From Amylostereum areolatum (lineage: Eukaryota; Basidiomycota; Agaricomycetes; Russulales; Stereaceae): a stretch of DNA of 64,000 nucleotides. This document shows positions 1-11,029 of the stretch, in pieces; positions within the stretch are counted from its first letter, which is position 1; each line of letters opens with the position of its first letter. The notes below the pieces were generated by a model, which was given only the letters and a program-made list of their open reading frames with translations, had not been told where the DNA came from and made no database searches. The translations under genes were made by a program, and so were the position numbers. Location: the NCBI GenBank assembly GCA_012932865.1, contig SAXG01000130.1:1-64000 (forward strand), written 5' to 3'.

Positions 1-1103
1 GCGCGCGCGCGCGCGCGAGCGAGAGCTCAAGTATATATACGAGTATTTTTATATCTCGGGATCTAAGGCAACGGGGACGCAAGGGGACAATTGGGGCGTG
101 TTCAGGTCGTAAATACAAAGAGAATGGTGTAAAGATATCACGGAAATCCATGCAAGAATGGGCTGTAAAAATCATTTGGCCTTTTAGTTGCTCTTCAACT
201 TTGTCCCCGCCTCTGGCGGGCCTCTAACGACCTAGATTGAATATTGGAGCCAGATATTATCGTTTGGAGAGGTTTGGAGTGTGCTGCTAGTATGCATTGT
301 GAGTATGGACACCGCGGATGGGTGTAGCGAGACAACAGACTCGGGAACGGGGTGTCGCCGCGTGAATTGTGTGAGCGCGTGAACTTGGCTGCCAATTGAA
401 CCTTCCGTACTCCCCCACCCCCTGCCCCCGCCGCAAAACCTCTGGCGTCTCCGTTTACCCACTCTATCATCCCAGACCAAGGAATAGTACCCGCCACACA
501 CAAGTTGAGTAGAGTACATATGTGATGGGCTGGTAGCAACGGACGAGATTGAGGGATCCAATCCACTGGCATTTGGTGAGCATGTCATACTCTTTCCATT
601 CCACATATCCTCCCTCTCAACTTCGTCTGAAATCACTTCGTTTTGTAATTGAATTCGCTTCCTTCTCATCCAACCTGTTTTTTCTAGGTCTTATCATTAC
701 TCTACCTCGACATACTACATGAGAAACCTACACCCTCGTGGTGCCGCGTCCCCCAATGTTCCCCTTCAAGTTTCACCTACAATGCTTGTCCTCACCCGTC
801 GTCTTTACTTCCTAGAAGATATATCTCCAGTCCATCAGTTGCCCCGGGCCATTGGAGTTCATGAGAGTGTTGGAAGGGGCTAGAAAGTGAGAGTGATTTC
901 TGGTACTTGTCCTGCATGTATTTCCGTGATATATCTACACCATTCTCTTCGTATTTACGACCTGAACACACCCCAATTGTCCCATTGTGTCCCCGTTGCT
1001 TAGATCCCGAGATATAAAAATACTCGTATATATACTTGAGCTCTCGCTCGCGCGCGCGCGCGCGAGAAAAACCGGGCCGCGCCAAGATCTTTGCAAAAAG
1101 CAA
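1..1103. mobile_element. TIR transposon, copy 1 (left end cut by window)
   Basis: The window opens inside the (CG)n tract of the left terminal inverted repeat. The right terminal repeat ends at 1103 with the same end seen in the complete copy at 34188-35331, followed by TA. The interior is nearly identical to that copy and even closer to the copy at 57279. No transposase is encoded; the short open frames inside are low-complexity. It is therefore a non-autonomous DNA element. The TA next to the end suggests a TA target-site duplication, as in Tc1/mariner-type elements; the superfamily is inference. Confidence 0.85.
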
Positions 1104-1106
1104 TAA

Positions 1107-1415
1107 AGTCTGGCTACGAGAGACTAGGTTGAAGCTGGTTGAAGCTTGTTGAGACCGTTGAACGCGAATACGATTACGTCATGTAGACGAAACTTTTTGG
1201 CTGCACCAGGCCGCTGCACTTGCTGCACTTCGCTCGCCCTCCCCCACTGCACGAGTCATATATACGCTTCATTCTGAATCCATTCTTATCTACAATTGCA
1301 CAGAAAATAACTTGACAGAGTAACGTGCTCTCAGGATATCTGCCCGTTCTCGGTGAGATTAGTCGTCGTCATCGGCTCTAACCCTATCAGACTGACGGTG
1401 TTTCTGCACCAGCCC
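1107..1415. other. intergenic, upstream of the Nop8-like gene
   Basis: No gene seen. The stretch starts right after the transposon end and holds the presumed promoter and 5' leader of the Nop8-like gene, so the element sits about 300 bp upstream of that gene's start codon. Confidence 0.5.
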
Positions 1416-2846
1416 ATGCACGAACTCGTCACCGCACGCATCCATATATCTGGCCTTACCCCCGCCATAACCAAAGATGAGCTCCTCGGCCGTCTGCGGG
1501 CCTTCGGCACCGTCGCATCCCTCGACGGCTTCGGTGAACACGACGCGCTGTGTCAACGACGAAAGTTCGCCTACGCGACGCTTGAAACGACCAGGGAGAA
1601 GTTTTCGAAATGTACGTGCATGTCGCCTTCTCTAGCCCTTTCGCGATGCTCAATGTCCAGTTCTCGTACGCAGGTATGATGTTGAGCGGCTCGATGTGGA
1701 AGGGCGCGATGTTGCGCATGGGAGAGGCGAGGCCCGACTTTCGCGAGCGGTGCGTTTCCTTGTCTCTTTTTATATTGTTTACATCTCATTCCATTTGTCT
1801 AGGATCTCTCTGGAAAGTGCCCTTCATGACGACTCCCCTCGTCCCCGCAAACGTGCACGACTTGCACGCGGAATCCAAGGCTTCCACGCGCCAGACATGT
1901 CACTCGTCTCCCCTACCAACGTCCACCTCCACCCACAATGGCACGTCACTCACTCCGGACGGCTCATTCACCCCATGCGCATGCGGCCTGTCCGTCCGCT
2001 CGACCACTCCGCTCAAAAGTGGCAAGTCGGGACAAAAACAGGGCGGGATGACAAAGAAGGAACGGAAGAGAAAAAGAGAGCCGCCCGTGCGCGTGAGGAG
2101 GAGAGTGATTGACCCGGTGCGGTGGGGCAGTACGCAGGTCAAGGGCGTTTTCCTCGAGGCGGGAGCGGCTGGTGCGCGTGTGGACGCTCTTGAAGCGACT
2201 CAACCGACAGAAGACGCCAGCGAGAGTGAGGAGAAGAGTTGCAACGTGGTCCAGCGACAACGAGACTCGGGCGACCGTGGCAACGATATCTTCCAGGTCG
2301 ACGCGCCCCTTCTCAATCACACAAAACGCGTTGAAGATGGCCGGGAACTCGGTGGAGACAACGCTTCCCAACACCCAGTCGACGCAGCACCCAACACTCC
2401 TACTCCAGCTCTTTCCCAGACCCACTTGGCGGGCCTATTCTCACTATACGAGATGAACGTACGTCTAAGAGTTTCTTTCCAAAAGTGAACACATGTATCT
2501 AACCTTTCGCACAGGCTTCTCCCTCCTTGGACACCTAAAACTCGACCTCGACCTCGACGAATCTACAGCCCTTATTCCAACCACCATCACGTCCCTCGCT
2601 CTCTCAACCCCCAGCGCCACTCAACCACCACCAACATCCCACCTCCCGCCCTTCTTCGTAACCGGACGCAAGCACGCCGTCCTCGAGACGCTTCGTGACA
2701 CCGGCTGGGATTTCACGCGCGAGGCTTCCAAGGCGGAACAGCAAGAACGCTGGGAGATGGCCAAGATAGAGCTGACGGGCGAGTGGAAAAGACGGCATCG
2801 AGAGGCAGTGAAGGCGCAGAGAAGGAGAGGCGGTGACGAGAATTGA
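1416..2846 (+). CDS. nop8: Nop8/NOL8-like nucleolar RRM protein (60S ribosome biogenesis)
   Basis: Exon 1 starts MHELVTARIHISGL, the beta-1 strand of an N-terminal RRM. After an intron at 1612-1673 the RRM ends with MWKGAMLRMGEARPDFRER, the Nop8-type WKG..LRIGEAKPDYRER signature. A second intron lies at 1750-1802. Next comes the family block ending HPMRMRPVRPL, then RRRVIDPVRWGS. A third intron (about 2463-2514, weak gtctaa donor) leads to the C-terminal block FSLLGHLKLDLDLDE and ..ELTGEWKRRHREAVKAQRRRGG. Known members are nucleolar 60S assembly factors. The conserved text changes reading frame once, near 1990-2015, with no room for a normal intron, so there is an indel in the gene or in the assembly. 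The identification is secure; the integrity of the frame is not. Confidence 0.8.
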
Positions 2847-3332
2847 TATATTGACTTCCAGTTGACGACACCGACCCGTTCGATCGTCATATTCGTGGTT
2901 ATTGAATTCGGCACGAGGGCTATTGCTCTCGAGGGAACGACCAGAAGAACATCTACTGCAGTGCGTGCGGGGATAGAGGTTTGGGAGCAGAGTTTGGCGA
3001 GACGGGGTGAGTGGCGTGGGGAGTACGCGGTCACGTGCTACATCCCGAATATATAGCACGAAGAATGAGTGGCGTGCACCGGTCCCTTCTTGAACTCGGC
3101 CACCACTTCCTCTACTTCGAAGTACCATCGTGGAACACCTATCGTCAAGCATCTGCCTACTCTCATACCAACCTACGCCATTTTTACTTCCCCAGAAGAC
3201 ACATCTTCATATCACCCGGGAGCAAAGAACTGTTTACCGTTTACGACTCGTACTTACACCGAAGCCCTTTGGTACGTGCGCATTAACCTGACTCTATGAA
3301 CCTATACTTATTAGATAGCGCACCCTCAGACA
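2847..3332. other. intergenic
   Basis: Nothing recognisable. Short open frames on both strands lack homology cues. It probably holds the Nop8-like terminator and the promoter of the F-box-like gene. Confidence 0.4.
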
Positions 3333-5022
3333 ATGTTCACTCGACTCTCCGCCAAAACCATCCAAGAAATCGCCTTCTATCTCTCGTCGTCGGTCGACCT
3401 CCACTCTTTATCCCTCACCAACAAACATGTACACACTGCCCTGCAGGATGGCCTCGTCTACCGGCAGTGCATCATTAACGCGGGCTGGGATGTCACCGAT
3501 TGGTCCTTCGATCGTCCTGAGTGGCAATCCGACGAGTTCTACACGTACATATTGGCGAAGATGCAAGATCTGAAGCTCTGGAAAGCAACTTGCGGGACGT
3601 ACACGCGCATGGAGTCGTTCATAGAGCGCGCCACCGTGGATGATAATCTATACTTCTATCATCAGAACCCTCTTCCTGCGCTTTCGTTTCCCTCCTGGGG
3701 TGCCCGTCTTGTGGATTGCGGGGCCCGGATTATCCCTTTCCACAAATTCGATCCGAAGAAGTATGGCCTCTACGAGGAGGCTGACGTTGGTCATGGGGAG
3801 GTCAAGGTCATAGACGGCCAGAGAGCCTTCCGTTGGATGCGCCATATGGGCGAGTTTCTGCTCTTAATATCCATCGACACCCGTGCGTGATCTACCTGCG
3901 CTATCTTGTACCCCGTACTAACGTCGATATTGATAATTTTCAGATACGAAGAACGTGCCGAGGCTCCTGCAGGACAAGTTCATGGGCACATGGAGTGTTT
4001 CCCTGCGAGCTCTCATTGGGCTGTCCTTTGTACCCACCTTGGTGCAAGGATCGGATCACCCCGACGTGCCTGAGGAGTATCTGGAGCTGTACTACTCGAA
4101 CGCCTTGGAAAGGTTCAGCTTCTCCTTCCTCTATCTGCTCCTTCAAAGTATGTCGTTCACCCTGTCGTCCCCCCGAGTCGCTGACTGATTCCCCGCCCAC
4201 AGGCGACAAAACATGCCTTGAAAGTCGCTCGTTGAGCCGTCTGGATTATCCCGCGTGGTTCGCGCTCATCGACCAATACTTCGACCCGACCTCAAGCGAC
4301 TTCGTTCGCGACATGTTCCAGGTTCGCGCGGACCGACAGCGTCCCGAGCTCCTTTTGCGTCGATTCAACGTCTGCTTCCTCGTCCAAATCCTCATCCTCC
4401 TTCGCGTCCATTGCCATCACGTCGTCCTTGGCGACGAGGAGGACGCCACATTCGAATATCTCTTCCCAGACCTGGACGTTCCTACCCTGGGAGAGGTCAT
4501 GGCGTGGGCAAGACTTGCCCTCATATCGGAGAGCCCTGCTGAGCTCAAGCATGGGATCGCAGGAACCCCGCTGGAGAGCATGTACGAAGACGGACCGGGC
4601 GCATCCATGACCTGGGAAGGGTACTGTATCGACCAGAACGGGCCTTACTGGCACAAGGACGCGCCGCAGACGATGGACTTTCTTCTCATGGCAGCCTCGC
4701 CTGAAGACGGCTTTCGGGCAACCAAAAAGGGCGTGTGGCTCAAGGGCGTTGGTGGCGATGATGGCGAAGAGCCAATCTTGCTTGCCGGTTTTTGCGACAA
4801 ACGGGTTGGGACGGTATGGTTGAACGTGTTTCGTGACGGGAGGAACGACTCCTTCCGCGGAGTAGTCACGCGCCGTTTGGGATGTCGGGTCGATGGGACT
4901 GCGTCGACGAGGGGAAGTCCGATTTGGGTGGGTGGTGGTGGTTCTGGCCAGTGCCAATGGAAGAGTCGGACGACGGTGACGGATCCTGGGATAGCGTTAT
5001 GGACGACGACGAGGATCTCTAG
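3333..5022 (+). CDS. F-box-like protein 1 with fungal F-box-associated C-terminal domain
   Basis: The N-terminus reads MFTRLSAKTIQEIAFYL..LHSLSLTNKHVHTAL, an F-box-like helix pair that would bind Skp1 in an SCF ubiquitin ligase. Introns lie at 3883-3943 and 4148-4202, the same relative positions as in the paralogue at 61377. A helical middle part (VPRLLQDKFMGTW..ALIGLSFVP) is followed by a C-terminal beta-rich part starting MTWEGYCIDQNGPYW. The family ends with TPFG(I/M).GRWD then GGWWW.WP. Here that signature (PFGMSGRWD and GWWWFWP) is in a different frame from the sequence before it: the junction reads ACGCGCC at 4868-4874 where ACGCC would keep V-T-P-F-G in frame. The shifted frame stops at 5022; the unshifted frame runs to 5146 with no family resemblance. 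The substrate is unknown. Confidence 0.7.
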
Positions 5023-5301
5023 AGAATCGGATGTCGTTTTACTCTGCACTTCAAATCACCATGCTTTATCGACCTCCGACCACGTGTATATCGCGCGTTC
5101 AACAGCCGTTGAAGGGTGCTTGAAGGGCGCGGTTACTCGAGTATAAGCAACTTCACCGTACCGAGGATCGCGCTGCCTCGTATTCGCACACTTACTACTA
5201 GCGTTGCTTTCCCTCTTGAAGACACGGTGAGGGACATTTGTTCAAGGTATTCAAATTGAACACATGGTCATTGAAAAAGTGTGATGGACGAGCGTGCAAT
5301 C

Positions 5302-5760
5302 TCATACATCGAGGCAAACGTTTGGATTTCCGGATAAGAATATGTTCTTGAACACTGGTTCGTCAATTCCTGGAATCCAACACATGTCAGTCCATCGTAC
5401 CCGCTGCTTTGTGACAGGTAACGCACCCAGTTGCTCCTTGATCCACCAGCGCAGAGGCTGATCCCCCTCTCCCTCCTCGAATTGCGGGATATCGCACTCG
5501 GGCATGGTCGGGTAACCCTGCGGAAAATGCGCCAGCTGGTTGAAGAGCAGAAAATAGGTATCGTCCGGCTCCCCTGCCCAGGTGAAGCGGCCACCGATCC
5601 TGTTGACGTGCATATGTATCACATCGAGGACCCGGATACTACCCAGAGGGTCGGGCTCGGCGGCGTTCTCGATACGAGCGAACCCAATCGGACGCCTGTT
5701 GCTCTGGTAACAACGAATCCACCGAGGCGAACGTAGAAAGGGCGCCGGTCGATGTGATTG
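5302..5760 (-). CDS. hypothetical protein, probably the 3' exon of a damaged or multi-exon gene
   Basis: One minus-strand frame stays open for about 150 codons and ends at 5302. It has ordinary protein composition, with segments such as IGFARIENAAEPDPLGSIRV and DTYFLLFNQLAHFPQGYP. I do not recognise it. Upstream (5760-6090) protein-like text continues in other frames (for example DTGHVDIRNQIVDDG), which suggests further exons or frame damage. No start could be fixed. It is convergent with the F-box-like gene. Confidence 0.35.
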   Translation of the reverse strand, partial: QSHRPAPFLRSPRWIRCYQSNRRPIGFARIENAAEPDPLGSIRVLDVIHMHVNRIGGRFTWAGEPDDTYFLLFNQLAHFPQGYPTMPECDIPQFEEGEGDQPLRWWIKEQLGALPVTKQRVRWTDMCWIPGIDEPVFKNIFLSGNPNVCLDV

Positions 5761-6583
5761 CCTGCCTCATAGCGCCTTGGCCGCAACCAAAACTGGCTGG
5801 GGGGGGTACGTTGGACTCCATGAAGCCATGAGAATTTGCTGGGGCGATAAAGTGGAGGCTTGGAAGAAACATCCATCATCGACGATCTGGTTACGGATGT
5901 CGACGTGCCCTGTATCCTGAAAGAAGAGAAGGAACTGGAGATAAAATCGGGATATTCCGCAAGACAGCAACGAGACCAAGTTCGAAGGAAGCAGACAGAG
6001 CTTGCGAGAGGAGGAACAAGTTGAAGTTGTAAACGATGCACTGTCGACGTTACGGTCATGCCTATAGTATTTCCCCGTACGTGTCCCAATACGGGTGTGA
6101 ATGGTAAGAAATATTATATCGACTCATTTCCTGTCCGCAATAACAAGGATTCGCTCAAACTATTGTTTCGAAAATGCATCCCCGCCCTATGAGTATCTCC
6201 GCTCGCTTTACCTTCATACAACTTGGAGAAGAGGCATCTATCTTGTCTGACAGAACCTTTGTGGCATGTGTGTACGCTAAGTATAGAGCTGCACAATGTG
6301 CGTTGTCGGTCGGGCTCTCATGGAACACCGCCTCGTGTACCCCGAAGGAGGCTTTTTTCCCTCGTTCGTATCTCGTCGTTCCTTTCGAGCTCAACCTGTC
6401 CCTACCTGTCCACATGCCGCATTGGACTCGTGTTGTTAAGGTGGGCACGCGGTGTCAAGCATACACGTGGATTTTTCGATAGGCTGGACGAGAGATGGGA
6501 ACGTTCGAAGGATGACTGCCGTGGCGTATATAAAGCAGGCCTGTCGGGTCGAGGTAGGTCTACCGTGCCAGCGTTACTCGCAG
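5761..6583. other. intergenic / possible 5' exons of the minus-strand gene, and nuclease promoter
   Basis: The left part may hold upstream exons of the hypothetical minus-strand gene. The right part is the promoter of the S1/P1-type nuclease gene, with a TATA box at 6527. Nothing else is recognised. Confidence 0.4.
6527..6535 (+). promoter_or_regulatory. TATA box of the S1/P1 nuclease gene
   Basis: TATATAAAG lies 49 nt before the ATG at 6584, a usual spacing for a fungal TATA-type promoter with a short leader. Confidence 0.5.
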
Positions 6584-8230
6584 ATGAAGAACTTTGTCCA
6601 TCTCTCTGCTACCGCGCTCTCCTTTGCCCCTCTTGGGGCATTCGCTTGGGGCGCTTTGGGTCACCAGACGATTGGGTGAGCGCTATCTGCATTGTTTCTC
6701 TGCTTCGCTTTCCTTGCTGACTCTTCGCTATCCAAAAGATTCGTCGCAATGCAGGTGAGTTTTCCTAACAATCAATTCACGAGTAAGGTCGTGTGCTAAC
6801 CTGGGGCTTAGTTCATCAGCACGAACACGCTGTCCAACGTGCAAACCCTCCTGGGCTCCCAATTCAACTTCTCCCTCGGTCCCGCTGCCACTGTACCCAC
6901 CCCCTCGCTTGTTAATTACGGCCATCTGACATATTTGTGTCTCTATAGTGGGCAGACGATGTTTCGTTCCGAAGCTGCGTTTAAATTTAGCGCCCCGTTC
7001 CACTTTATCGACGCCAACGGTACGCTTCTTTTTTTCCATCGTCATTGGAGACGGCTCCCTGATGCATTGTGTTTTGAAGACAACCCGCCCGACTCGTGCT
7101 CCGTTAACTTGAACCGCGATTGCGGCAGTGAAGGCTGCGTTGGTATGTCGCGTGTGTCGTTTGCATAGGCTCAGTGTTCAACGTTCATGACTGCGTTTGT
7201 TTTTTCAGTCAGCGCTATTCAGAACTATACCACGCGTCTTCTGGAAACGTGAGTTCTAATCGTGGACGATGATGATGAGCGCCCTCATAATTTTTTTCAG
7301 GAGCCTGAGCGCGACGCAGCGTCAGCAGGCGTTGCTCTTCGTCAGTGAGTATCTCTGTTTCCGTCGTCCGTCGTTCATATTCTGACGAGCACGGTCTTTC
7401 CCTATCACCAGCTCACGTATGCGCATCCCGTACACCGGGTTGGTAGGAATCTGACTTCCTATCTTTCAGTTCGTGGGCGACATCGGCCAGCCATTGCATG
7501 ACGAGGTGCGTCATTTTCCTCACCTGTTCTCGCTAGGTTTATACTCACCCACACACCCCACGGCTCGACCAGGCCCTTGAGGTCGGCGGAAATGACATTG
7601 ATGCCATCTGCTCCGGAAAATCCACCAATCTGCATGCTGCATGGGGTACGCTCGCTTTCTTTCGATCTCTTTTTTTGGACGGCATACCGGAGGTTGCATA
7701 GACACGGGCATGCTCACGAAGAGCGCCGATTCGCGCTTCGCGGGAGCGCGCAGACGTACGCGTCCTCGCTCGCGACGCAAATCAAGGCGAGTCGTATTTC
7801 GAGAACTCACGCCTGAAGCGGAATCCTAATCGACCTTCGACACCAGACGGGATCGTTCAAGTCTGCCTCGACTGGATGGTTGAGCTGCATCACCTCCTCC
7901 GCGCTCAAGGGAACGTCCTGCCCCCTTACATGGGCGCAAGAAGCTAACGCGTTCGACTGCGTACGGCCATCTTTTTCTTTTCCCGTGCTCCTTCGAGTCG
8001 TCCTTACTCACATTTGTCGCATCGCGCAGACCAACGTCTTTGATTTTACTACTGGACAGGACCTCTGCACGGGCGCGTATTTCAACGCTGCCATCCCCGT
8101 CGTACGTCCGCCTCTTGTATATATACATATCCACAATCGCTGATAGGTCCGGCATGGACAGATCGACATGCAGCTCGCGAAGCAGGGGTTCCGCCTCGCC
8201 GCCTGGCTGGACGCCGTCTTCGATAGTTAG
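6584..8230 (+). pseudogene. S1/P1-type zinc nuclease, copy 1, with two coding lesions
   Basis: The secreted nuclease begins MKNFVHLSATALSFAPLGAFAWGALGHQTIG: signal peptide, then the mature N-terminal Trp and the first zinc His. Spliced exons give VAMQFISTNTLSNVQ, FKFSAPFHFIDAN, SCSVNLNRDC, a 5-nt exon (7412-7416) supplying H of THFVGDIGQPLH, then NLHAAWDTG and finally IDMQLAKQGFRLAAWLDAVFDS, stop 8228-8230. There are at least 11 introns, including a 16-nt exon at 6739-6754. Two lesions are visible. At 6949-6961 the WAD zinc-binding segment cannot be joined in frame to TMFRSEAAFKF unless the WAD is spliced out. Near 7742 AQTYASSLATQIK is one base out of frame with ADSRFAG. It is a paralogue of the intact gene at 50063-51843. 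It is either decayed or carries assembly indels. Confidence 0.75.
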
Positions 8231-8687
8231 ACTCACGCGCCCGTCTGCTCTCTATCACTCGGGGTATAAGGAGCGTTGAACGTTGGACTATTCAATGTAG
8301 AACCGTAAGGTACTAAGATACTAAGCATTACACGAGTCAAGCCACGGCAGTGAGGAGTTTGTGACCGAGTCGAGAGACGGTACATAGGTATGTAGCTTCG
8401 GGGCGAAGGAAGGAGCCCATACAAGACGAGTAGACGTACATTAGAAAATGACGTTCGAAGGCCTCGGGAGTGAATAGGATGGATGAATAATGAGAGAAAT
8501 ACGTGCGACGTTCACAGCAAACAAGTCATGGTAGCGGCCGCATCATCTTTCCTGCCCTGGACCTCCGTTGATGGACAGAAAAGGGATATTGATCGTGACA
8601 GAACTCCCATTCCGTTGTGGCAATACGTATACATTCATGCTTCCCGAATTTGCAGACACTATCAATGCCTGTGAGTCGGGTATATGA
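8231..8687. other. intergenic between nuclease and hypothetical gene
   Basis: No recognisable gene. It probably contains the nuclease 3' UTR and the 3' end of the minus-strand hypothetical gene. Confidence 0.4.
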
Positions 8688-9108
8688 TCATTCCGAAAAC
8701 AAAGTGTCGACGTACGAGGATAGGTGGAGCGACCGTCGGGTACTGAAGACTGTGCAATATCGCCGTCTAAGCGATACCGTTAAGTTAGTGGCCAGGGAGT
8801 GGGGTGAAAGGGGAAAATACGAACACGAACGGCCAATTTCTCCAGAAGATTGACTTGTAGTTGTGCCCCGACGATGATTCGCCGCATTTGTATACGTACG
8901 GGATGCGATGTCCATTGTATGGGGGTGCCGTGTCTTCTCCGAGTAAGGCTTCTGCGATGAGACTGAGATGGTCGATTGAGAGTGCGGGTGCGCACGCGTC
9001 CCGTACCCGTCCCTCTGTCCGGGACCGTGAGTGTATTGCCTTCGGGGTCGACGAGGGACGTGCTCGAGGTCATCGCGGTTCACCAGGGTCTCGGACGAGC
9101 GACTACGG

Positions 9109-9918
9109 TTAACGTGATGCGCTGTGGATGCAATATGCGCGCGAGAGCCGGATTGAGCGTGCGAGGATGGGATAGTATGTGTGTCCTCTCGATACGGCCG
9201 GAAGCTGCTGGGAGGTACCGGGGAACGAGGTGCTTTGTGTCGTAGAGCTTGCGGGGGAGATATACGCGGCGTAGCGTGATGCGAAGATGCCGTCTTTGAG
9301 CTCGAGTGAGAAGGATGGGTCCGTTCGTGGCGATGACTCGACGCTGTGTCGTGATGAGGCTCTGATTCCCTCGACCCCGTCGACTTCTCCCACGACCGGC
9401 TTTGATCCAAGTAGCTGTTTATCTCTGTGGCGCGCAGGTCGTGCGTCGATCGCTAGGACCGGAGTGTCAGTAGGGCGAATTGAGACCGCGGGGGTAGAGC
9501 GTACGGAGACCTCCTGCGTAAAGTTCTCTGCATGGTCTTTGAACTCGTGCGCGGGTCCCCACGCTCGTATGGCACCTAGCGGTTTCTCGCGTTCCATCCT
9601 CACCTCACGTTCCTCTTCAACCAGGCTACGCACCGCGGATCCAATCAGCAAAGAGAGCTCCGTGTGGAGAAAAGGCCGAGAGACGAACTGGTCGTGCTTG
9701 TGCATCAACGCGCTCAGTGCGCGCGGAGGGAGCTTTTCCATATGTCTGTGAATCTTCCCGATGCCTTTGTAGAGATGATGCTGTCCCTGGTGTAGCTGGG
9801 ACGTGGGCGTGTGGTGCTTGACGGTGTCGTAGACGATGCGGACCGCCTGGACGGCGCTGGCACCGGCGGAAAGCCATTCCATCGCGGGCGAACTATGGGA
9901 CGAATGCGAGGGCATCAA
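9109..9918 (-). CDS. hypothetical helical protein with a Ser/Arg/His-rich tail
   Basis: An open frame of about 270 codons. The alternative start MEWLSAGASAVQAVRIVYD (ATG ending near 9882) looks like the true N-terminus. Residues 1-120 are helical and charged (YKGIGKIHRHMEKLPPRAL, SAVRSLVEEEREVRME). The rest becomes Ser/Thr/His rich. A second minus-strand frame over 8688-9410 has the same Ser/Arg/His-rich character (SRSSETLVNRDDLEHVPRRP), so the true tail may be spliced into that frame. Function not recognised. Confidence 0.45.
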   Translation of the reverse strand: MMPSHSSHSSPAMEWLSAGASAVQAVRIVYDTVKHHTPTSQLHQGQHHLYKGIGKIHRHMEKLPPRALSALMHKHDQFVSRPFLHTELSLLIGSAVRSLVEEEREVRMEREKPLGAIRAWGPAHEFKDHAENFTQEVSVRSTPAVSIRPTDTPVLAIDARPARHRDKQLLGSKPVVGEVDGVEGIRASSRHSVESSPRTDPSFSLELKDGIFASRYAAYISPASSTTQSTSFPGTSQQLPAVSRGHTYYPILARSIRLSRAYCIHSASR

Positions 9919-11029
9919 AGACTGCGACTACGATGCTGGATTCCGGTACGTGTTTTATGCACCCTGCGGATCAGCAGCGGACGGCGCGAACGGGGTTTTG
10001 GCGTGCTTATCGTGGGATACAAGGTTTGGAATGCGAGAGTGGCGACCTGGGTTTTCTGAGCAAACCGGGGCGGACGCGGTGAGCCACCCCGAATGAGGGT
10101 TGCGTCCGTGGGGGGAGGCTGGGGGAGGGATCCTGGGGGGTGGCTCAGAGAGTCCTGGATTGTGATCGGCCTCACACGTGGGGCGACTGTGAGAGCCAAC
10201 CTTGCAGAACTCAACGCCGGGAGGCAGCCCTGGTAGGAACTTAATTAGCGTCGAAGTCGAAGTCGCATTCTCCTCATCCATGTCCTCGGATGATGCACGT
10301 GGAAATCGCGTGTGGTTTCCTGTGGCGATACGTGGAGGGATACCTTGGTAGTGGGTCAGGCCTCAGGTCCGCCGTGATGCCCATGAGCTGTATGAAAGAC
10401 CACGCTGAGTGGCGTACAAGCATCTGTGAGACATAGCATCTGAACAGAAATAAGCCCGCCCCCGAATGTAAAAGGACGAAGCGCCACTCACGCACCTAAG
10501 AGGGTCTTCTGTGTGCTGATTGACGACCAGAACGTTACCAGTAGCACCCCGCCAAAGATAGAGATACCCGTGTTTGATGGAATTCTGAACTATTCCTCGG
10601 GGATGAAATCTGGGAGGTCGGGACCAAGGCTATCGAGAAAGTACAAGGACGAAGAGGAAGAACCTCGAGTCGCGCGACCTAGCTTTGTATAGGCAGATGG
10701 CACAATGTTTGAATGTTTGAATGCTATGCTGCGAGTTTCTATTCCAGTGATACATACTGGAAATCGTCACCGACATTGATAGATAGATAGATGGCGAAGT
10801 GTCGTTGCAAGCAAGACTGGACGGACGGTGCAGGCTGCCAGGCTCTGAGTCAACTGCGCTTTGGTGAGGTCGGGTCACGTGATTGCGGGCCAAAGCGAGA
10901 ACAAAAACAATACAAACAAGAAGAACAATGGACACAATCGCAGTATAAAGGCGGAGCAACGTGAACGTCGTTCTTTAATTTCCCCCACAGCCCTGAACCA
11001 ACATCGCATCGCATCATCCACATCCTTCA
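9919..11029. other. intergenic with possible small minus-strand ORF; BTB gene promoter
   Basis: A minus-strand frame at 9955-10281 (MDEENATSTSTLIKFLPGLP...) is protein-like and could be an upstream exon of the 9109-9918 gene or a small gene; this is not settled. A TATA box (TATAAAG, 10944-10950) lies 80 nt before the start used for the BTB gene. Nothing else seen. Confidence 0.4.
10944..10950 (+). promoter_or_regulatory. TATA box upstream of the BTB-like gene
   Basis: TATAAAG in the context cgcagTATAAAGgcgg, about 80 nt upstream of the first ATG of the BTB-like gene at 11030. Confidence 0.45.

Noticed and set aside
232..669. Longest open frame inside the TIR element as a possible transposase
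   Set aside because: About 145 codons, no DDE/D motif, no DNA-binding motif, and frame disrupted between copies.
1040..1103. Arg/Ala-rich protein frames crossing the transposon ends (ARPGFSRARARERELKYI in several copies)
   Set aside because: They are translations of the (CG)n inverted repeat, recur wherever the element occurs, and have no start context or domain.
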